The position numbers were made by a program, and so were the translations under genes. This document shows, one piece after another, positions 33,275 through 43,623 of a stretch of DNA of 64,000 bases. The DNA comes from Pyrus communis (Eukaryota; Streptophyta; Magnoliopsida; Rosales; Rosaceae). A model generated the notes under the pieces. That model was not told the origin of the DNA, did not search any database, and saw nothing but the letters and a program-made list of their open reading frames with translations. The stretch spans positions 17,774,317 to 17,838,316 of the forward strand of contig NC_084806.1 of the NCBI RefSeq assembly GCF_963583255.1. Direction: 5' to 3'. Position 1 is the first letter of the stretch; each line of letters begins with the position of its first letter.

Positions 33275-33470
33275 TTGAAAGCCACTCAGTACACGGTTTT
33301 GTGGTATTTCTCTTCATTTGGAAGTGAGATGTTTTAGGTTCGAATATTGTGGATGGCGAATTCAATACCAAATTAGGTTGCCCATTCTGTGACTTAGCCG
33401 AACTCCATCTCCCCTTAGTGTAAAAACATCGATGTACTAAAAAAAAATAAAAAAAATAAAAATAAAAAGC
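33275..33470 (+). mobile_element. tRNA-derived SINE (plus strand)
   Basis: The head CACTCAGTACACGGTTTTGTGG resembles an A box (33293-33306) and GGTTCGAATATTG is a pol III B box (33337-33349). The body AATTCAATACCAAATTAGG, then GACTTAGCCGAACTCC follows, and it ends in an A-rich tail (33437-33468) with AAAATAAAAA units. It differs from the family of the SINE at 16637. It resembles a common Rosaceae SINE from memory. Confidence 0.75.
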
Positions 33471-33985
33471 TTGAATTCTGTTTTCAGTTATCATTTTGAA
33501 AAACCAAACATTAAAGACAGTTTTTAAACAAGTTTTTACAAAAAGAGAAATGGAAATTAAAAGCTAGAATAATTATCAGACGAGATCTTAAAACTATTTT
33601 TGTATTTGTGCACAGTTTTTGTTGGATATTTGTTGCTACTTTCTATATAGATATTTGTGAATAGTTGATGTGGGGATCCATTTCTTGTGAACAGTCCCCG
33701 TCAAAAAAGGAAGGGAAAACATTTTCAGTTGACTAGTTTTTTTACTAGCATCCCCAACAATTTTTATAAATATGATCTTTAATACAAGTTTATTGGCCTC
33801 CATGACAGTTTGAAAACTAAAATTTATTGATTCACAATTTTGCTCAAAAGGTTCACAAATCTTAATATTTTTTTAATAGTAATACTAGGTAAACCAATTT
33901 AGTTGGAGTACAAAAATTTAGAGTGTATGACAAAGACACATTATTATAATAAAATGAATGTTTGAATAGAGCGGTAAAGAGTCCC
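33471..33985. other. No gene recognised
   Basis: AT-rich spacer. The word TTTAGAGTGTATGA near 33915 resembles the inner arm of the MITE at 12300, but no full copy is present. Confidence 0.45.
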
Positions 33986-33988
33986 TAA

Positions 33989-34413
33989 CGGGAGTGTATT
34001 CAATTGAGAATTTGAGAGATTTTAATAGATTTATAAATCTATGAGTTTTTATGGAGTTTAATTGATTTGTAGAGATTTCATATAAAATTTTGATTCAATT
34101 CCCTATAAATCTCATGAGAATATGTGAGATTTATGGATGCTTAAAATACACTACAAAATATCTCCAATTCTCTCTAATTCCTCAACTTTCTCAAATTCTT
34201 TAAAATCAATTTCTAATTGAATATACCTAGAATGTTATAAACTTCTTTAAAATCCTAATTGAATACATCCATATTTCTAAGGATTTTAATAAACTATCTT
34301 AAAATTCTAATTAAATACAGAATTTCAAAGAATCACTTAAAAATTTGATTGAATACCTCTAGATTCATTAAAAGAATTAAAATCCCTTAAAATCCCAATT
34401 GAATACAGCCCCC
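33989..34413. mobile_element. 425-bp PIF/Harbinger-type MITE
   Basis: The left end CGGGAGTGTATTCAATTGAG pairs with the complement of the right end CCAATTGAATACAGCCCCC, about 40 bp of imperfect inverted repeat. A 3-bp TAA lies on each side (33986-33988 and 34414-34416), the Harbinger duplication. The interior repeats ATTTTAA- and AATTGAATAC-type words and has no coding frame. Confidence 0.8.
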
Positions 34414-34416
34414 TAA

Positions 34417-35308
34417 ATCTGGAGAGAATATATATGACATTTTTTTAAATTTGAAAAATCATTTAAGAATTTTGTTTAAGCACAAAAGTCTTACATGGTA
34501 CTTCAAATTTAGTTTTTTGGATTCTGTTGGAGATGCTTGCTTCTATGCTTACTATTTTCTGCACTTTTGGGGTTTATGCCAAGTTGTAGAATTTCTTTCC
34601 ATTCTCCTTGTTCTTCATATTCCATTTTCAATTTTTTTTCTTTGTTGGAACTTGGATTGTAGATTTAAAAATAAATGTCCCACAACACGGTAGTTAAGTG
34701 ACTTAAAGAAAAAGACCCTAATCAATAGGACAATCCACCACTAACAATAAACTACAAATTTAAAACCTTGTTTTATAATTTTTGTCGATAATGTAAAATG
34801 AAGTTTTGAGGAATCAATATGTTCAAATACTATTCCATAATTTTTTACTATAATATGCTTGTTTTAAGAAGGGAACTATGAATTATGAAACATATATTTT
34901 TTTGGTTTATTATATTTTGGTTTTGTAACTTTGGCATCATATATTATAATGAGTCGATTGAATTTTGATTTAAATTGAGTAGTGCTACACTTACAATCTA
35001 TTCGTACCTTCATTTGTATCATCTCTAATAGAGGTAGAGAGCTCACCATCATATGTAAGTCTCATCACTATTAAAGAAATGGTATAAATAGATGATAAGA
35101 ATAACATGTTTGATCTAAATTTTCTTTCATTTTTGTTGAGTTTGCGGCCAACAAGATGCTAAGATCATATGCACTCTCGAAATGTGCAAGGAATAAAGAA
35201 TGCAGCTTATGACATTTTCACCCTGATATTTTTTAAATTTCAGTCATCAAATTAATCATATGGTAAATGCCATTCTAGTATAATATATATATATATATAT
35301 ATATGTAC

Positions 35309-35340
<32 letters not shown>

Positions 35341-35370
35341 AAAATCATCATGGTAATGGAATCCAAAAAA
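34417..35370. other. No gene; TA/GT microsatellite at 35281-35341
   Basis: AT-rich sequence. The frame at 34451-34693 encodes a hydrophobic peptide rich in Leu, Phe and Cys without a family match. A compound (TA)n(GT)n microsatellite occupies 35281-35341, just 3' of the exon at 35413. Confidence 0.5.
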
Positions 35371-35412
35371 TTAAATACTTGTTTTGAAACATGTAGCATC
35401 CCTACTGCTCAC

Positions 35413-35592
35413 CCAGGCAGTGTCGTTCTCGGCCAGGCTACGACGGACACCCTCCCCCTCCCCAAAAAGACGGTCGGCACCGGATAAACCATCGGCCACA
35501 CAAGAAAACAAAGCAAAGGCAACAAAGCCGAGAAGAATAACACCACCCTTCAGGCCCATCGTATCAGATGATCTTGTTCCTGCAATGGCCAT
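35413..35592 (-). CDS. First exon of a putative secreted protein, rest not found
   Basis: The ATG at 35592 opens a 60-codon exon that ends at a good splice donor (CCTGG then GTGAGC, intron from 35412). Residues about 13-34 form a signal peptide or membrane segment (GGVILLGFVAFALFSCVADG). After it comes a charged part with GEGEGVRRSLAENDTAW. Codon use and GC content are gene-like and contrast with the AT-rich surroundings. I do not recognise the family. Downstream on this strand there is a microsatellite and no second exon, so the gene is probably truncated here. Translation without splicing stops at 35371. Confidence 0.4.
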
Positions 35593-36304
35593 ATTTGGGG
35601 AAGCCTCTCTTAGAGTCGCATAGAAGGACCTCCAGGAAGAACTCCCAAGTCCTTCTATGTAGGGATTTTATTTCTAAAATCCTTTTCAACTATGGGCATG
35701 CGTAAAACCATTTCCATGTTGTTTATCTTGTTTCTCTCTTTCTAAAAATAGTCCCTGTTTATCCATTTTTAGAAGCACCAAACGGAAAACTATCCAGAAA
35801 TATGTGATCAATATGTTTAGTGATGTCCCTCAAGTGTTGGCTACGTAATCTTCTCTAAAATAGTAAAGCAAAAACCTTTGTGGTTGTTGACTTTTTAAAG
35901 AGGGCTATTTCCTCGCTTTATTAGGTTAAATTCACAAACCTAAACCCCCCCCCTTTTTTTTTTTTTTTTTCTCTTCTTTTAATACCATTTAATGCATGCA
36001 TTGAACTAGCATAGCTTTGTTTAATAGGATTCTCTTATCTCCAAATTCTCTTCCCTCCAGTCCTCTCATATTTAAAGGTCACACTAAAATCACGTCAACA
36101 TCTTGTGTTAACTTCTTTATAGAAAGAAAAAGAGAAAAGAGAGAGGGGATGGAAGGGGAGAGAATTTGAAGGGAAGATAATCCTGCTCATTTTTTTTATC
36201 GAATATCAGCCCTCTTTTGGTTGGGTGTGGGTGGGTAGGGGGAAATACTGGGGCTCAAAACCAAACAAATTAAGTTTGAAAAAGAGACATCTCGAAGAGT
36301 ACAG
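35593..36304. other. No gene; C/T homopolymer junction at 35945-35970
   Basis: The upstream side of the secreted-protein exon holds no clear TATA box. A run of about 9 C followed by about 18 T lies at 35945-35970. G/A-rich and G-rich low-complexity stretches occur at 36120-36250. Confidence 0.45.
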
Positions 36305-36379
36305 AGTACTCTAAACTTAAACCCAACATGAGGAGTTACTTTTTTTTTCTGTTACGTAGGGGAGTAATGCTAGTAGACT
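36305..36379. repeat. Direct repeat, copy 1 (left of GDSL fragment)
   Basis: AGTACTCTAAACTTAAACCCA, then ATGAGGAGTTAC, a T-run, CTGTTACGTAGGGGAGTAATG and CTAGTAGA. The same order occurs at 37125-37205, about 820 bp away. Confidence 0.85.
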
Positions 36380-36402
36380 ACATGAAAAAAATCCAAGCTT
36401 CA

Positions 36403-37090
36403 AAATGAATACACGCGGCAGCAGTACGCGGATTTGATGGCGACGAATCTTAAGGAACAATTACAGGTAACAAGAAAACATTGGCTTAGCTCCATGTTTG
36501 CATAGTGGAACTTCAGTTGCACTTCAATGCTTAATGTGTTTCTTTCCTCATTGTTCGGCAGAGAATGCATGCTCTCGGCGCCCAAAAATTTGTAGTTGTC
36601 AGGACTGGGCCGGTTGGATGCTGTCCGGCACAAAGGGATTCAAATACAGAAAAGTGCAGTGATAGCGCAAACTCATTGTCTGTCATGTACAATGAAGCCC
36701 TTTAGTCCATGGTGCAGCAATTGAAACTGGCGTTGGGCATAAACTACACCCTCTTCGACACTTACACTGTCTTGATTAACATCGTGCAAAACGCAGCTTC
36801 TTACGGTACTCATATGTTCTTTTCCTTCTTCATAAGCAGAAATAATTTACGTACAATTCAGTCAAGCATGTTGTGTAGTTAAACCATCAATTTTAATACA
36901 TATCGATCATGATAAGATATTTTGCCGCCCTTGTAAGAAACTAGAGGAAGAATTTTAAGTTAACTCGACTGACAAACCAAAAATTTCGCATTCGATTTCA
37001 GGATTTACAGAGGTAAAAGCTGCATGCTGTGGGATTGGGAAGCTTAACGCCATCGGTCCTTGCCTGCCAGTTGCATCCTTGTACTGGCCT
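36403..37090 (+). pseudogene. GDSL esterase/lipase fragment, three exon pieces
   Basis: GDSL enzymes are secreted plant esterases. Exon pieces: 36403-36466 (TRQQYADLMATNLKEQLQ), 36564-36805 and 37002 to about 37090, with GT-AG introns of 97 and 196 bp. The middle piece reads GAQKFVVVRTGPVGCCPAQR (family block III region), then SLSVMYNEAL, a stop, MVQQLKLALGINYTLFDTY and NIVQNAASYG. The third piece continues GFTEVKAACCGIGKLNA. Exon phases match the family. The N-terminal GDS motif and the C-terminal catalytic Asp-His block (the DHVFWD-HPTEA region) are missing, and a stop interrupts the middle exon. Close direct repeats flank the fragment. It cannot be functional. Confidence 0.8.
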
Positions 37091-37124
37091 AGGCCTATGG
37101 TGGCCTTAGAGTGTCTCTGCCCTG

Positions 37125-37205
37125 AGAGTACTCTAAACTTAAACCCACGATGAGGAGTTACTTTTTTTTTTCTTCTGTTACGTAGGGGAGTAATGCTAGT
37201 AGATT
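37125..37205. repeat. Direct repeat, copy 2 (right of GDSL fragment)
   Basis: It copies 36305-36379 with a slightly longer T-run and runs into the left end of the MITE at 37188. Confidence 0.85.
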
Positions 37206-37341
37206 ATTATGGACTAAATTTCCAAATTAAATGATATGTCATTAATGAAAAATAAGTATGTTAATCAATAATTAAGCAATAATTTATTTATTAACTTTTA
37301 TATCATTTAGTTTTCAAAATTTAGTCTCTCTAGCATTACTC
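37188..37341. mobile_element. 154-bp MITE
   Basis: The end GAGTAATGCTAG pairs exactly with CTAGCATTACTC at 37330-37341, and inner words ACTAAATTT and TTAAATGATAT pair with AAATTTAGT and ATATCATTTAG. No clear target duplication was found. The first 20 bases of its left end also occur at 36361-36382 in direct repeat copy 1. Confidence 0.75.
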
Positions 37342-38210
37342 ATAAAAAAAAAATCTAATAGGGAGGGCAAAGGGCTACAAGGTAGGGTCATTTCGATCTG
37401 TCAAAATGACATTATCATGAAATTTAGCCATTAACATTTTTGTTGTTCTATTTATAAGGGAAATTTTATGTTAGAATTCAAAATTGTTTGTTACTTTATG
37501 AATATTTCGTTTTTTGTATAAATCTTATCTCATCTTATACCAGATTTCTGAAGAACCATTTTTTGCACGTGTCCTCTAATCTAGTTTCTTATATATAATA
37601 TAAAGTTTATTAATTATCCTATAATCGAGGGAGGTTTAACAAAACACTCCCGGTACTGTTCACTTTTAACGAAAGATCACATTTATAACTTTTCCTGGTA
37701 CTATTCACTATACCTTTAAAAATAGCTTTTCATTAAAAGGGAAGTTTTTTTTTTCTTTTCATTAGTTTTCCTTATAATCTATAACAATAATATTATCCGT
37801 ATACATAATATTGGATCAAGAAATGGGGGTACTATGAGCCTCTTGCCCAACCATTGTATGTGGAACTTTCTTGTATTAGACAACACACGTATTACTAACT
37901 ATGTTAGTTTTATATGTCTAAATATCATTGCTCTTTTATTTCCGATTATATAATTAAAATTAATATGACTGAATATTTTTTTGATTGATAATTTCCAAAG
38001 TTACAATATACAAATATTTATAAGAAGGAACCTTATAATTGAAACTGTGGTGAAAAGCCAGAATGTATGAAGGTTTAACCCCTTAGTTTTTAGTACATTT
38101 CTTGAATTTGAAATAACTGCAAGATAAAGTGAAACCATTGTCACCCCAAGACCACACAACCCAAAAACCCGACTGCATGAAACTTCAAGGATTCACCATC
38201 TAATGGTTTA
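37342..38210. other. No gene; dispersed repeat around 37640-37770
   Basis: The stretch GGTACTGTTCACTTTTAACG, then GGTACTATTCACTATACC, then TTTTCATTAGTTTTCCTT resembles a repeat common in Rosaceae genomes, from memory. Otherwise AT-rich and non-coding. Confidence 0.4.
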
Positions 38211-38772
38211 TCAATTTGGCCATGATCTATGTCCATCTCTATCCAAATCTTGACGCTTGGTTGCCAAGCCCGTTTCGATTGGATCGATTACAAGATTTGT
38301 GGGAGTCGACGAAGAACTAACATCACTACTAATAGAAACAACTTTGTGTTTGCCTAATAGCATGAGTTTGAACTTCTTCAATTGAAGTCCAGCCATGGAC
38401 GTGAAGACCTCCCCACCTATGAACAGTAAAATGGTTAAAATAATGAGTTGGCCATTGGAGAAGACCTCCATTTCGACAGTAGACATGCTGGAAACCGTTG
38501 TTGCAGAAACCGAGGTTAATAACAAATCTAAGTTCCTAGGCCTAAAAGAATGATCGGTTCTTGGCTTCAAAGCCTTGAGGACCTCAAAACCAAGAAAAGA
38601 AGGGGTGACAAAATAGACTAGTTCCATCAAAAAATGGCTTTGCCCTTTGGAGGAAGCAACCGTAGTAACATAGAAATAGAAAGCCTATGGATTTGCTAAG
38701 ATGTGCTAGTTTGAGAAATGAACAACTACAGAGCTGTTGCACTTTCTTGCCAAAATAAGCAAAGTTATTCAT
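38211..38772 (-). pseudogene. HKT1: HKT-type sodium transporter, N-terminal fragment
   Basis: HKT1 proteins carry Na+ across the plasma membrane, unloading it from xylem. The start at 38772 gives MNNFAYFGKKV and a first membrane segment (SIGFLFLCYYGCFL). A 1-base surplus in the A6 run at 38629-38634 shifts the frame. The second frame continues LVYFVTPSFLGFEVLKALKP, SFRPRNLDLLLTSVSATTVS and SMSTVEMEVFSN (first pore loop, with the Ser typical of class I HKT), then GQLIILTILLFIGGEVFTS. The fragment ends at a stop at 38211, after about 185 of some 550 residues, and no later exon is visible. Class I HKT genes normally have a long first exon, so this is truncated. The single homopolymer shift could be a sequencing error; the truncation could not. 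Confidence 0.85.
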
Positions 38773-38831
38773 CTTTGCCCTTTTTTATGAGGAAAAAGTT
38801 TGTATGGCCTGGTTTTGCGTCTACGGTGGGG

Positions 38832-38843
38832 ATATTTATATAT
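38832..38843 (-). promoter_or_regulatory. TATA box upstream of the HKT fragment
   Basis: On the minus strand it reads ATATATAAATATC, about 60 bases before the ATG at 38772. Position and sequence fit a plant core promoter, so the original promoter appears retained. Confidence 0.55.
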
Positions 38844-38869
38844 GCGGAGTGCTCCAGCCCGTGGTTGCT

Positions 38870-38995
38870 ATTTATTTATTTATTGACACTCTAAAAATCT
38901 AATTGTGTACTCTAAATTTTCTATATTTAAAAAAAAAAAAAAATATTCTTATGAGGAGTGCATAATAGATATTTGAAGTGCCCATAATAATTCCT
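38870..38995. mobile_element. Degenerate MITE related to 12300-12416
   Basis: TTGACACTCTAAAAATCTAA and TGTACTCTAAATTTTCTATATT, then after an A-run GAGTGCATAATAGATATTTG and AAGTGCCCATAATAATTCC, parallel the arms and centre of the 12300 copy. Ends and target duplication are eroded. Confidence 0.55.
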
Positions 38996-39432
38996 TATTT
39001 ATTAATCAACAATTAAAATCCATGAAATTCACATGGCCTCTTTTAAGCAAATAATGTGATCATAATAACTCACATGTCAAATTTCATTAAAACACTGAAG
39101 TCCTTGTGTTGCAATCACTTCTTGGTTATGAACATTTACATTACACTTAAGGTCCTGAGTTTGAATCTTCATTCTCTCACTATCACTTGTATAAAAATAA
39201 AAATAAATGACTTCTTAAAATATGTGAACATTGCTAGACCAAATGGACATTTAATTCTTTATGGAGTTTTAAGACTACCATAAACAATGAAATAGGTCAT
39301 CTAAATTTGTTACACAAATATATACGGGTATGGGAATATTTTTACTTACCACTATAACTATGGTGTATGATAACCATATACCTAATTATTTGTCACATGT
39401 CCTTTCAACTAAACTAGTTAACTTTCACATTC
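38996..39432. other. No gene recognised
   Basis: AT-rich sequence. The words GGTCCTGAGTTTGAATCTTC near 39148 resemble a B box of a SINE fragment, but the rest is not clear. Confidence 0.4.
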
Positions 39433-39539
39433 TTTTTTAACGAACGATATTATATTTATCTACACTAAAGCGGAGGAGGTGGGTTTAGCCTCACAATGGG
39501 CTAGCAATAATGTGGTTCAAGTTCGCCTTTGGCGAGAAT
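39433..39539 (-). mobile_element. Truncated tRNA-derived SINE
   Basis: It aligns with the 3' part of the SINE at 16637-16786: ACGATATTATATTTATCTACA, GGAGGAGGTGGGTTTAGCC, GCTAGCAATAATGTGGTTC and TTTGGCGAGAA. It breaks off inside the B box at 39539, where TGTTACAACAC begins, so another element interrupted it. Confidence 0.7.
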
Positions 39540-41126
39540 TGTTACAACACATACCTTGAAATACTGTATTTTATGCCCGAGATGTGTGAATTGACTATTT
39601 TACCCTTGAGTGGGTCTCTTAAATAATCTATTGAGCCTCGATTCAAAAGTTTAAACCTCGTACTTTCTTAAGTGTCATAATTTTATTTTTCGTACATTAG
39701 TTTAACGTCAAAATCGAATTACGAATCAAGACCCCAATGGTCTATTTGTAATTAAATGAACGTGGAGGGGGTAACTGTGTAATTTCACCTAACTCGGGTT
39801 AAGTGGGATTAACCCAATCTGATCTCTCTCTTTCTCTCTTTCTTTTATTTTCTGAACTCCCCTCTCTCTCTCTCTCTTTCTTGAACTCACTCTCCCTCTA
39901 GCACCGAGAGAAGAAAGCTCTCACTCTCCCACTTACCTTCCCAAATCAAAACTTATTTCTACATATTCGAAGTTTGTTGGATGCAAGGATCACAATGGTG
40001 GTCTTGCATGTGAGATCAGTGCAGTGTGGACCTCAACATCGTTGAAGCTGAGAACTTCAAGCTCTCAAACTCAAACCCAGGTGAGACTTGTGTTTCTTCT
40101 TTGAATTTTTGAGTTAATCACGTTGTTCTACACTATGTGAAGTTGGTTTTATGTTGAAACTTAAGGGTTTTGACCTCTGCTTTTTTCTATGTTTCGAACC
40201 CAACTCCGACGACAAACTCCTACGAAATGTCGTCGAGTTTGAAGTTGATGGGTGTTCTAGTACATCAAATCTCTTCCCCTTTGTCTCTGTGATAATTGGG
40301 ATGAGGTTTTGAACTACTTATTTGAGTCTTAACCCTTGCATGCACCTCAATCTCTCTTTTCCAGTTCTCGACGAGTGTGAATGGACGAACTACGGCGAGT
40401 TCGTGGTTGTTGGGGCACGAACCCCTTTGGAATAGAACTCATGTAATTAAATACCTTGTTGCATGTGGATTTTAGTTGAGAATCATGAGATTGACATGCA
40501 GGCATCTTGTTTTTCCCATTTTTAGAATCCAACAAGGAACTCCGGCCAACTTCCTTCGAATTCGAGACAGATTCAAGCTCTATTGGTCCAAATTTGGGTT
40601 TTGGTAATTCCACAGGCCTAAATTCATGTTTTAAGTTGGTTTTGGAGTGACAAATCAATGAAATCGAGCTCAGGAAAGCCTTGATTGTGTTTTGGGATTT
40701 TTCCTGCAGCTTCCGGCGATCGCAATGGTGGCCAACAATGGTCACCGTTAATTTTGACGGCAAGGATTGAGATTCTGTTAACTTTAACATAATCTACTAA
40801 TGGAGCAGGTATATTTCGTTAACTTATTTAAACTTTCACTGCACCAGCGAGTGTGACGTCTACTCGTCGAACCGCAACAACGAGTACGACGGTGCGTTTG
40901 TTGAGGACGGCAGCCCACAGCTGCACGTGTTTCTGGTGCATGACGGCATGTGGCATCACTGCGGCAGCGCATGCGGCAGTGCGTGATAGACCTGAGACCT
41001 ACCCTAGGTTTTTTTTTATGCTAGTATTTCCTGCTTGCTATACATATGTTAGTGGACGAGAGGATGATTGATTGAGTTCAGGTATGATTTTTGAACTTGA
41101 ATTAAATGTTTTTTTATTGTAGTAAT
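39540..41126. repeat. LTR-like segment of unknown lineage
   Basis: It begins TGTTACAACACATACC directly at the break in the SINE. It contains a CT-rich leader (39822-39900) and a possible splice donor (CCCAGGTGAGAC near 40077). I could not find the matching far end or the rest of the SINE, so it may be half of an element. At 40850-40990 a GC-rich stretch (CGTCGAACC, GGTGCATGACGG, GGCAGCGCATGCGG) stands out from the AT-rich surroundings. Small frames, including one of 147 codons at 40347-40790 (-), match nothing. Confidence 0.35.
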
Positions 41127-42680
41127 TGATAAGCTCATATTTATATATATTTTACATCAAATTCACTTGTCTTTTCTTAGTTAGCTCCTTATATTTTTGA
41201 GCTATTTACTTTGTTTTTGTGTTTTGTAGGATTTGTCAAGTAAAGAAAAGAAAAATAACACAAGTGGAATTTTAAGTAAAAAATTCGTCAAAACTGCCTG
41301 TGCAGGTCAGCTGACTTTGGAAATAAGTTGCGGACAGCTCAGAATGAATTAGAGAATGAGCCTTATATGCTTGGAAAGCTACGAATGTCTATTTTCTAGA
41401 GCATTTCGTAGATTGTTAATATCATTTTTCTAGAAGAAGTTATGGCCGTTTTAACACTAAAAGGTTCCCAAGGGGCTGAGCAGTTTATAACTGACAAGAA
41501 AGCATTGAAAGCAATAAATCCAGTAAAACTAACAGCCAAAACTGATGCAGCTAAGAACAAGCCAGCTAACACCTATTCAAATATCAGAGGAAATGGAAAA
41601 TTAAGTGAGAGTAATTGGCATAAAGGCTGCCCAAAGAGTTACAATTGCTTTAGCATTTCCTCTCTCTTATTGTCATCACTAAATGGCTGTTAGTGGGGTG
41701 AGTTATGGAAAAAAATTGTGGCAGCAGAAAAGAAGAAAAGGGCTGCAGGTTGCAGCGGAAAAGGGTGGAAAAAAAAGGTGAAAGAAAAAGATAGAAAGAA
41801 GGGAAGAAAAGCAAGGAAAAAAGAAGGTTGCTGCGTTGGGGAAGGAAGGAAAGGAAGGAGGAAATCTTGGCATTCTCTTCTTTCGGTTTTATTTTCTCAA
41901 ACTCATGTCTTTCTTTTGGTTTAATTTGAGAATTATGTGTAACTAATTTTTAGTAGTTAGGGGCTGTTTTGAAGCCCCGAATATGATTGCAAGTTTGTTA
42001 TGACATTTTGTTTGAATTACTTTTATGAATGGATGAAAATTGGTTCACTACTTGTCTCATTGATGAATTCTTTATGTGTTTTTTATTGATGCATACTTAG
42101 TAAGCATATCTAGGATTCTAATGCTATGAATATGTGTGTGTCTGCCCTTGTCAAATGAGGACCCACATATGTTCTAGAGTAGTACGTGTTAATTGCGATT
42201 AACATGTGAATCAATTTCTAGGATAAGTAAGACAACGCTAGTACTTACAATGCCTTGTGATGACTCAAACTCTTTTCGTTCTTAATGATTTCTACTTGTT
42301 AAATCTATGAACACACCATTCTAGATTGCATGTTAGGGACTAAGTTAAGTTGAAAACGCCATTTTCTTAACATACTACATAAGAAAGAGTAATAGGTTGA
42401 GTTCTAACATTGAGCCAACTTGAGCATCTTCATCCGAAAATAAAAGGAATTTGAATGAAACATAACATGTTTGCATGATTATTTGGTGGTGGATAGCAAT
42501 TCCCCTAACTCATTTTTCTTAATTTGCGAACTACTTAAAATTTTGTTTCTGTTTTGTTTTTGTTCGATTTAATTTAAATAGAAAATCAACTCCAAAAATT
42601 CCAAAAATTTGTGTGAGTGTAGCTCTGTGTGTCTAGTGTCTTCATATAAAATTTCGTAGACTTTAGATAAGTGTAAGTCG
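41127..42680. repeat. Probable solo or truncated LTR of an Athila/Tat-type element
   Basis: The start TGATAAGCTCATATTTATAT closely matches the Athila LTR start at 45049 (TGATAGGAGCATATTTATGC). The next 100 bases share GTTAGCT, TTGAGC-ATTT and TGTGTTTTGTAGG with it in the same order. No gag or pol follows, and the end is not defined. The frames at 41442-41924 are probably not genes. At 41720-41860 the sequence is a long purine tract. Confidence 0.45.
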
Positions 42681-42865
42681 GTCTAATAATTATTTTTTGG
42701 TGACTGGTCAGTAGGGACAGCAACACAGTTTTTGTGACATTTTAAGTAGTTAGATAAAACAATAGGACATTTGTGTGCTACTTTGTGGTGTGCTTTTAAT
42801 CCTATCAGTAATTGATGAGATTTTACTATTATGGTAGTAAATATTATTACATAGTTTTTGATATA

Positions 42866-43470
42866 TGTGGAGCCTAAAATAATCCCAAATATTCTAGAGG
42901 CAACACGTGGACCTTTGCTCAAGAAAGACAAGATTGCCCTCATTAAATGGGCAGGCTCCTCAAATACTCCCACACGCATCTCACACCCCTGAAGGTCCCA
43001 GCAGCTGAATACGACTGCCCACAGCTCACCTGCCTTTGGCAAGGAAAAGTCAAAGCATTAAAGATAATGATTGATTACCCAAATCCTATCTTTAGTACAT
43101 TCTCAATTGAAGATTGACTCTATTCAAATAAGTAATCCCTATTTAAATCAATTAGGGATAATTATTCCATTATCTCAAGATATTATTTTCTATTTAATAT
43201 CTTGAGAATATTTCCCCACAAAACCTTGGCCAATATGATGCTGCCATGTGTAGGTTAAAACCTTAACACCATGGCCAGCCACTCTCCTATATGTACCCCC
43301 TATTCTACCAAATTTCGGTACGCTTTTGCTACCCCTAAAAATCCCTAAACACCATTGGCCTAACACCCCACCTCGTGGGCGCGTGAAGCTTAGGTCTTTG
43401 ATCAAAGTTGTTGATAGTTTTGCAGGTGCATTTTGATCAAAGCTAGAGACGGCGGAAATTTGCATCGACA
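42866..43470 (+). repeat. Probable 5' LTR of the Tat element
   Basis: The proposed LTR starts TGTGGAGCCTAAAAT and ends TTGCATCGACA, just before a primer-site-like sequence and the gag leader. It is 605 bp. The right LTR is outside the window, so the start is a guess from the TG and the change in sequence character; the end is better supported. Confidence 0.4.
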
Positions 43471-43473
43471 AAT

Positions 43474-43491
43474 TGATGCTTTCATTGAGAG
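43474..43491 (+). promoter_or_regulatory. Primer-binding-site candidate of the Tat element
   Basis: TGATGCTTTCATTGAGAG follows the LTR end by three bases. The form TGGTGCTTTCATTGAGAG at this position is familiar from plant Tat-type elements; I could not assign the tRNA. Confidence 0.4.
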
Positions 43492-43623
43492 CTAATTCAA
43501 ATACTTGAAGAAGTCTCTTGCATTTGGTTTCTTGAATTTTCTATTACTTTGAATTTCTTACATGTCACATCAATTAATTTTTCCTAGAAAAGTTTATTGA
43601 TCAATCCTTGGAGAAAGGATACA

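Noticed and set aside
41442..41924. Two adjacent Lys-rich frames as genes
   Set aside because: They lie in an LTR-like segment and a purine tract and show no family motifs.
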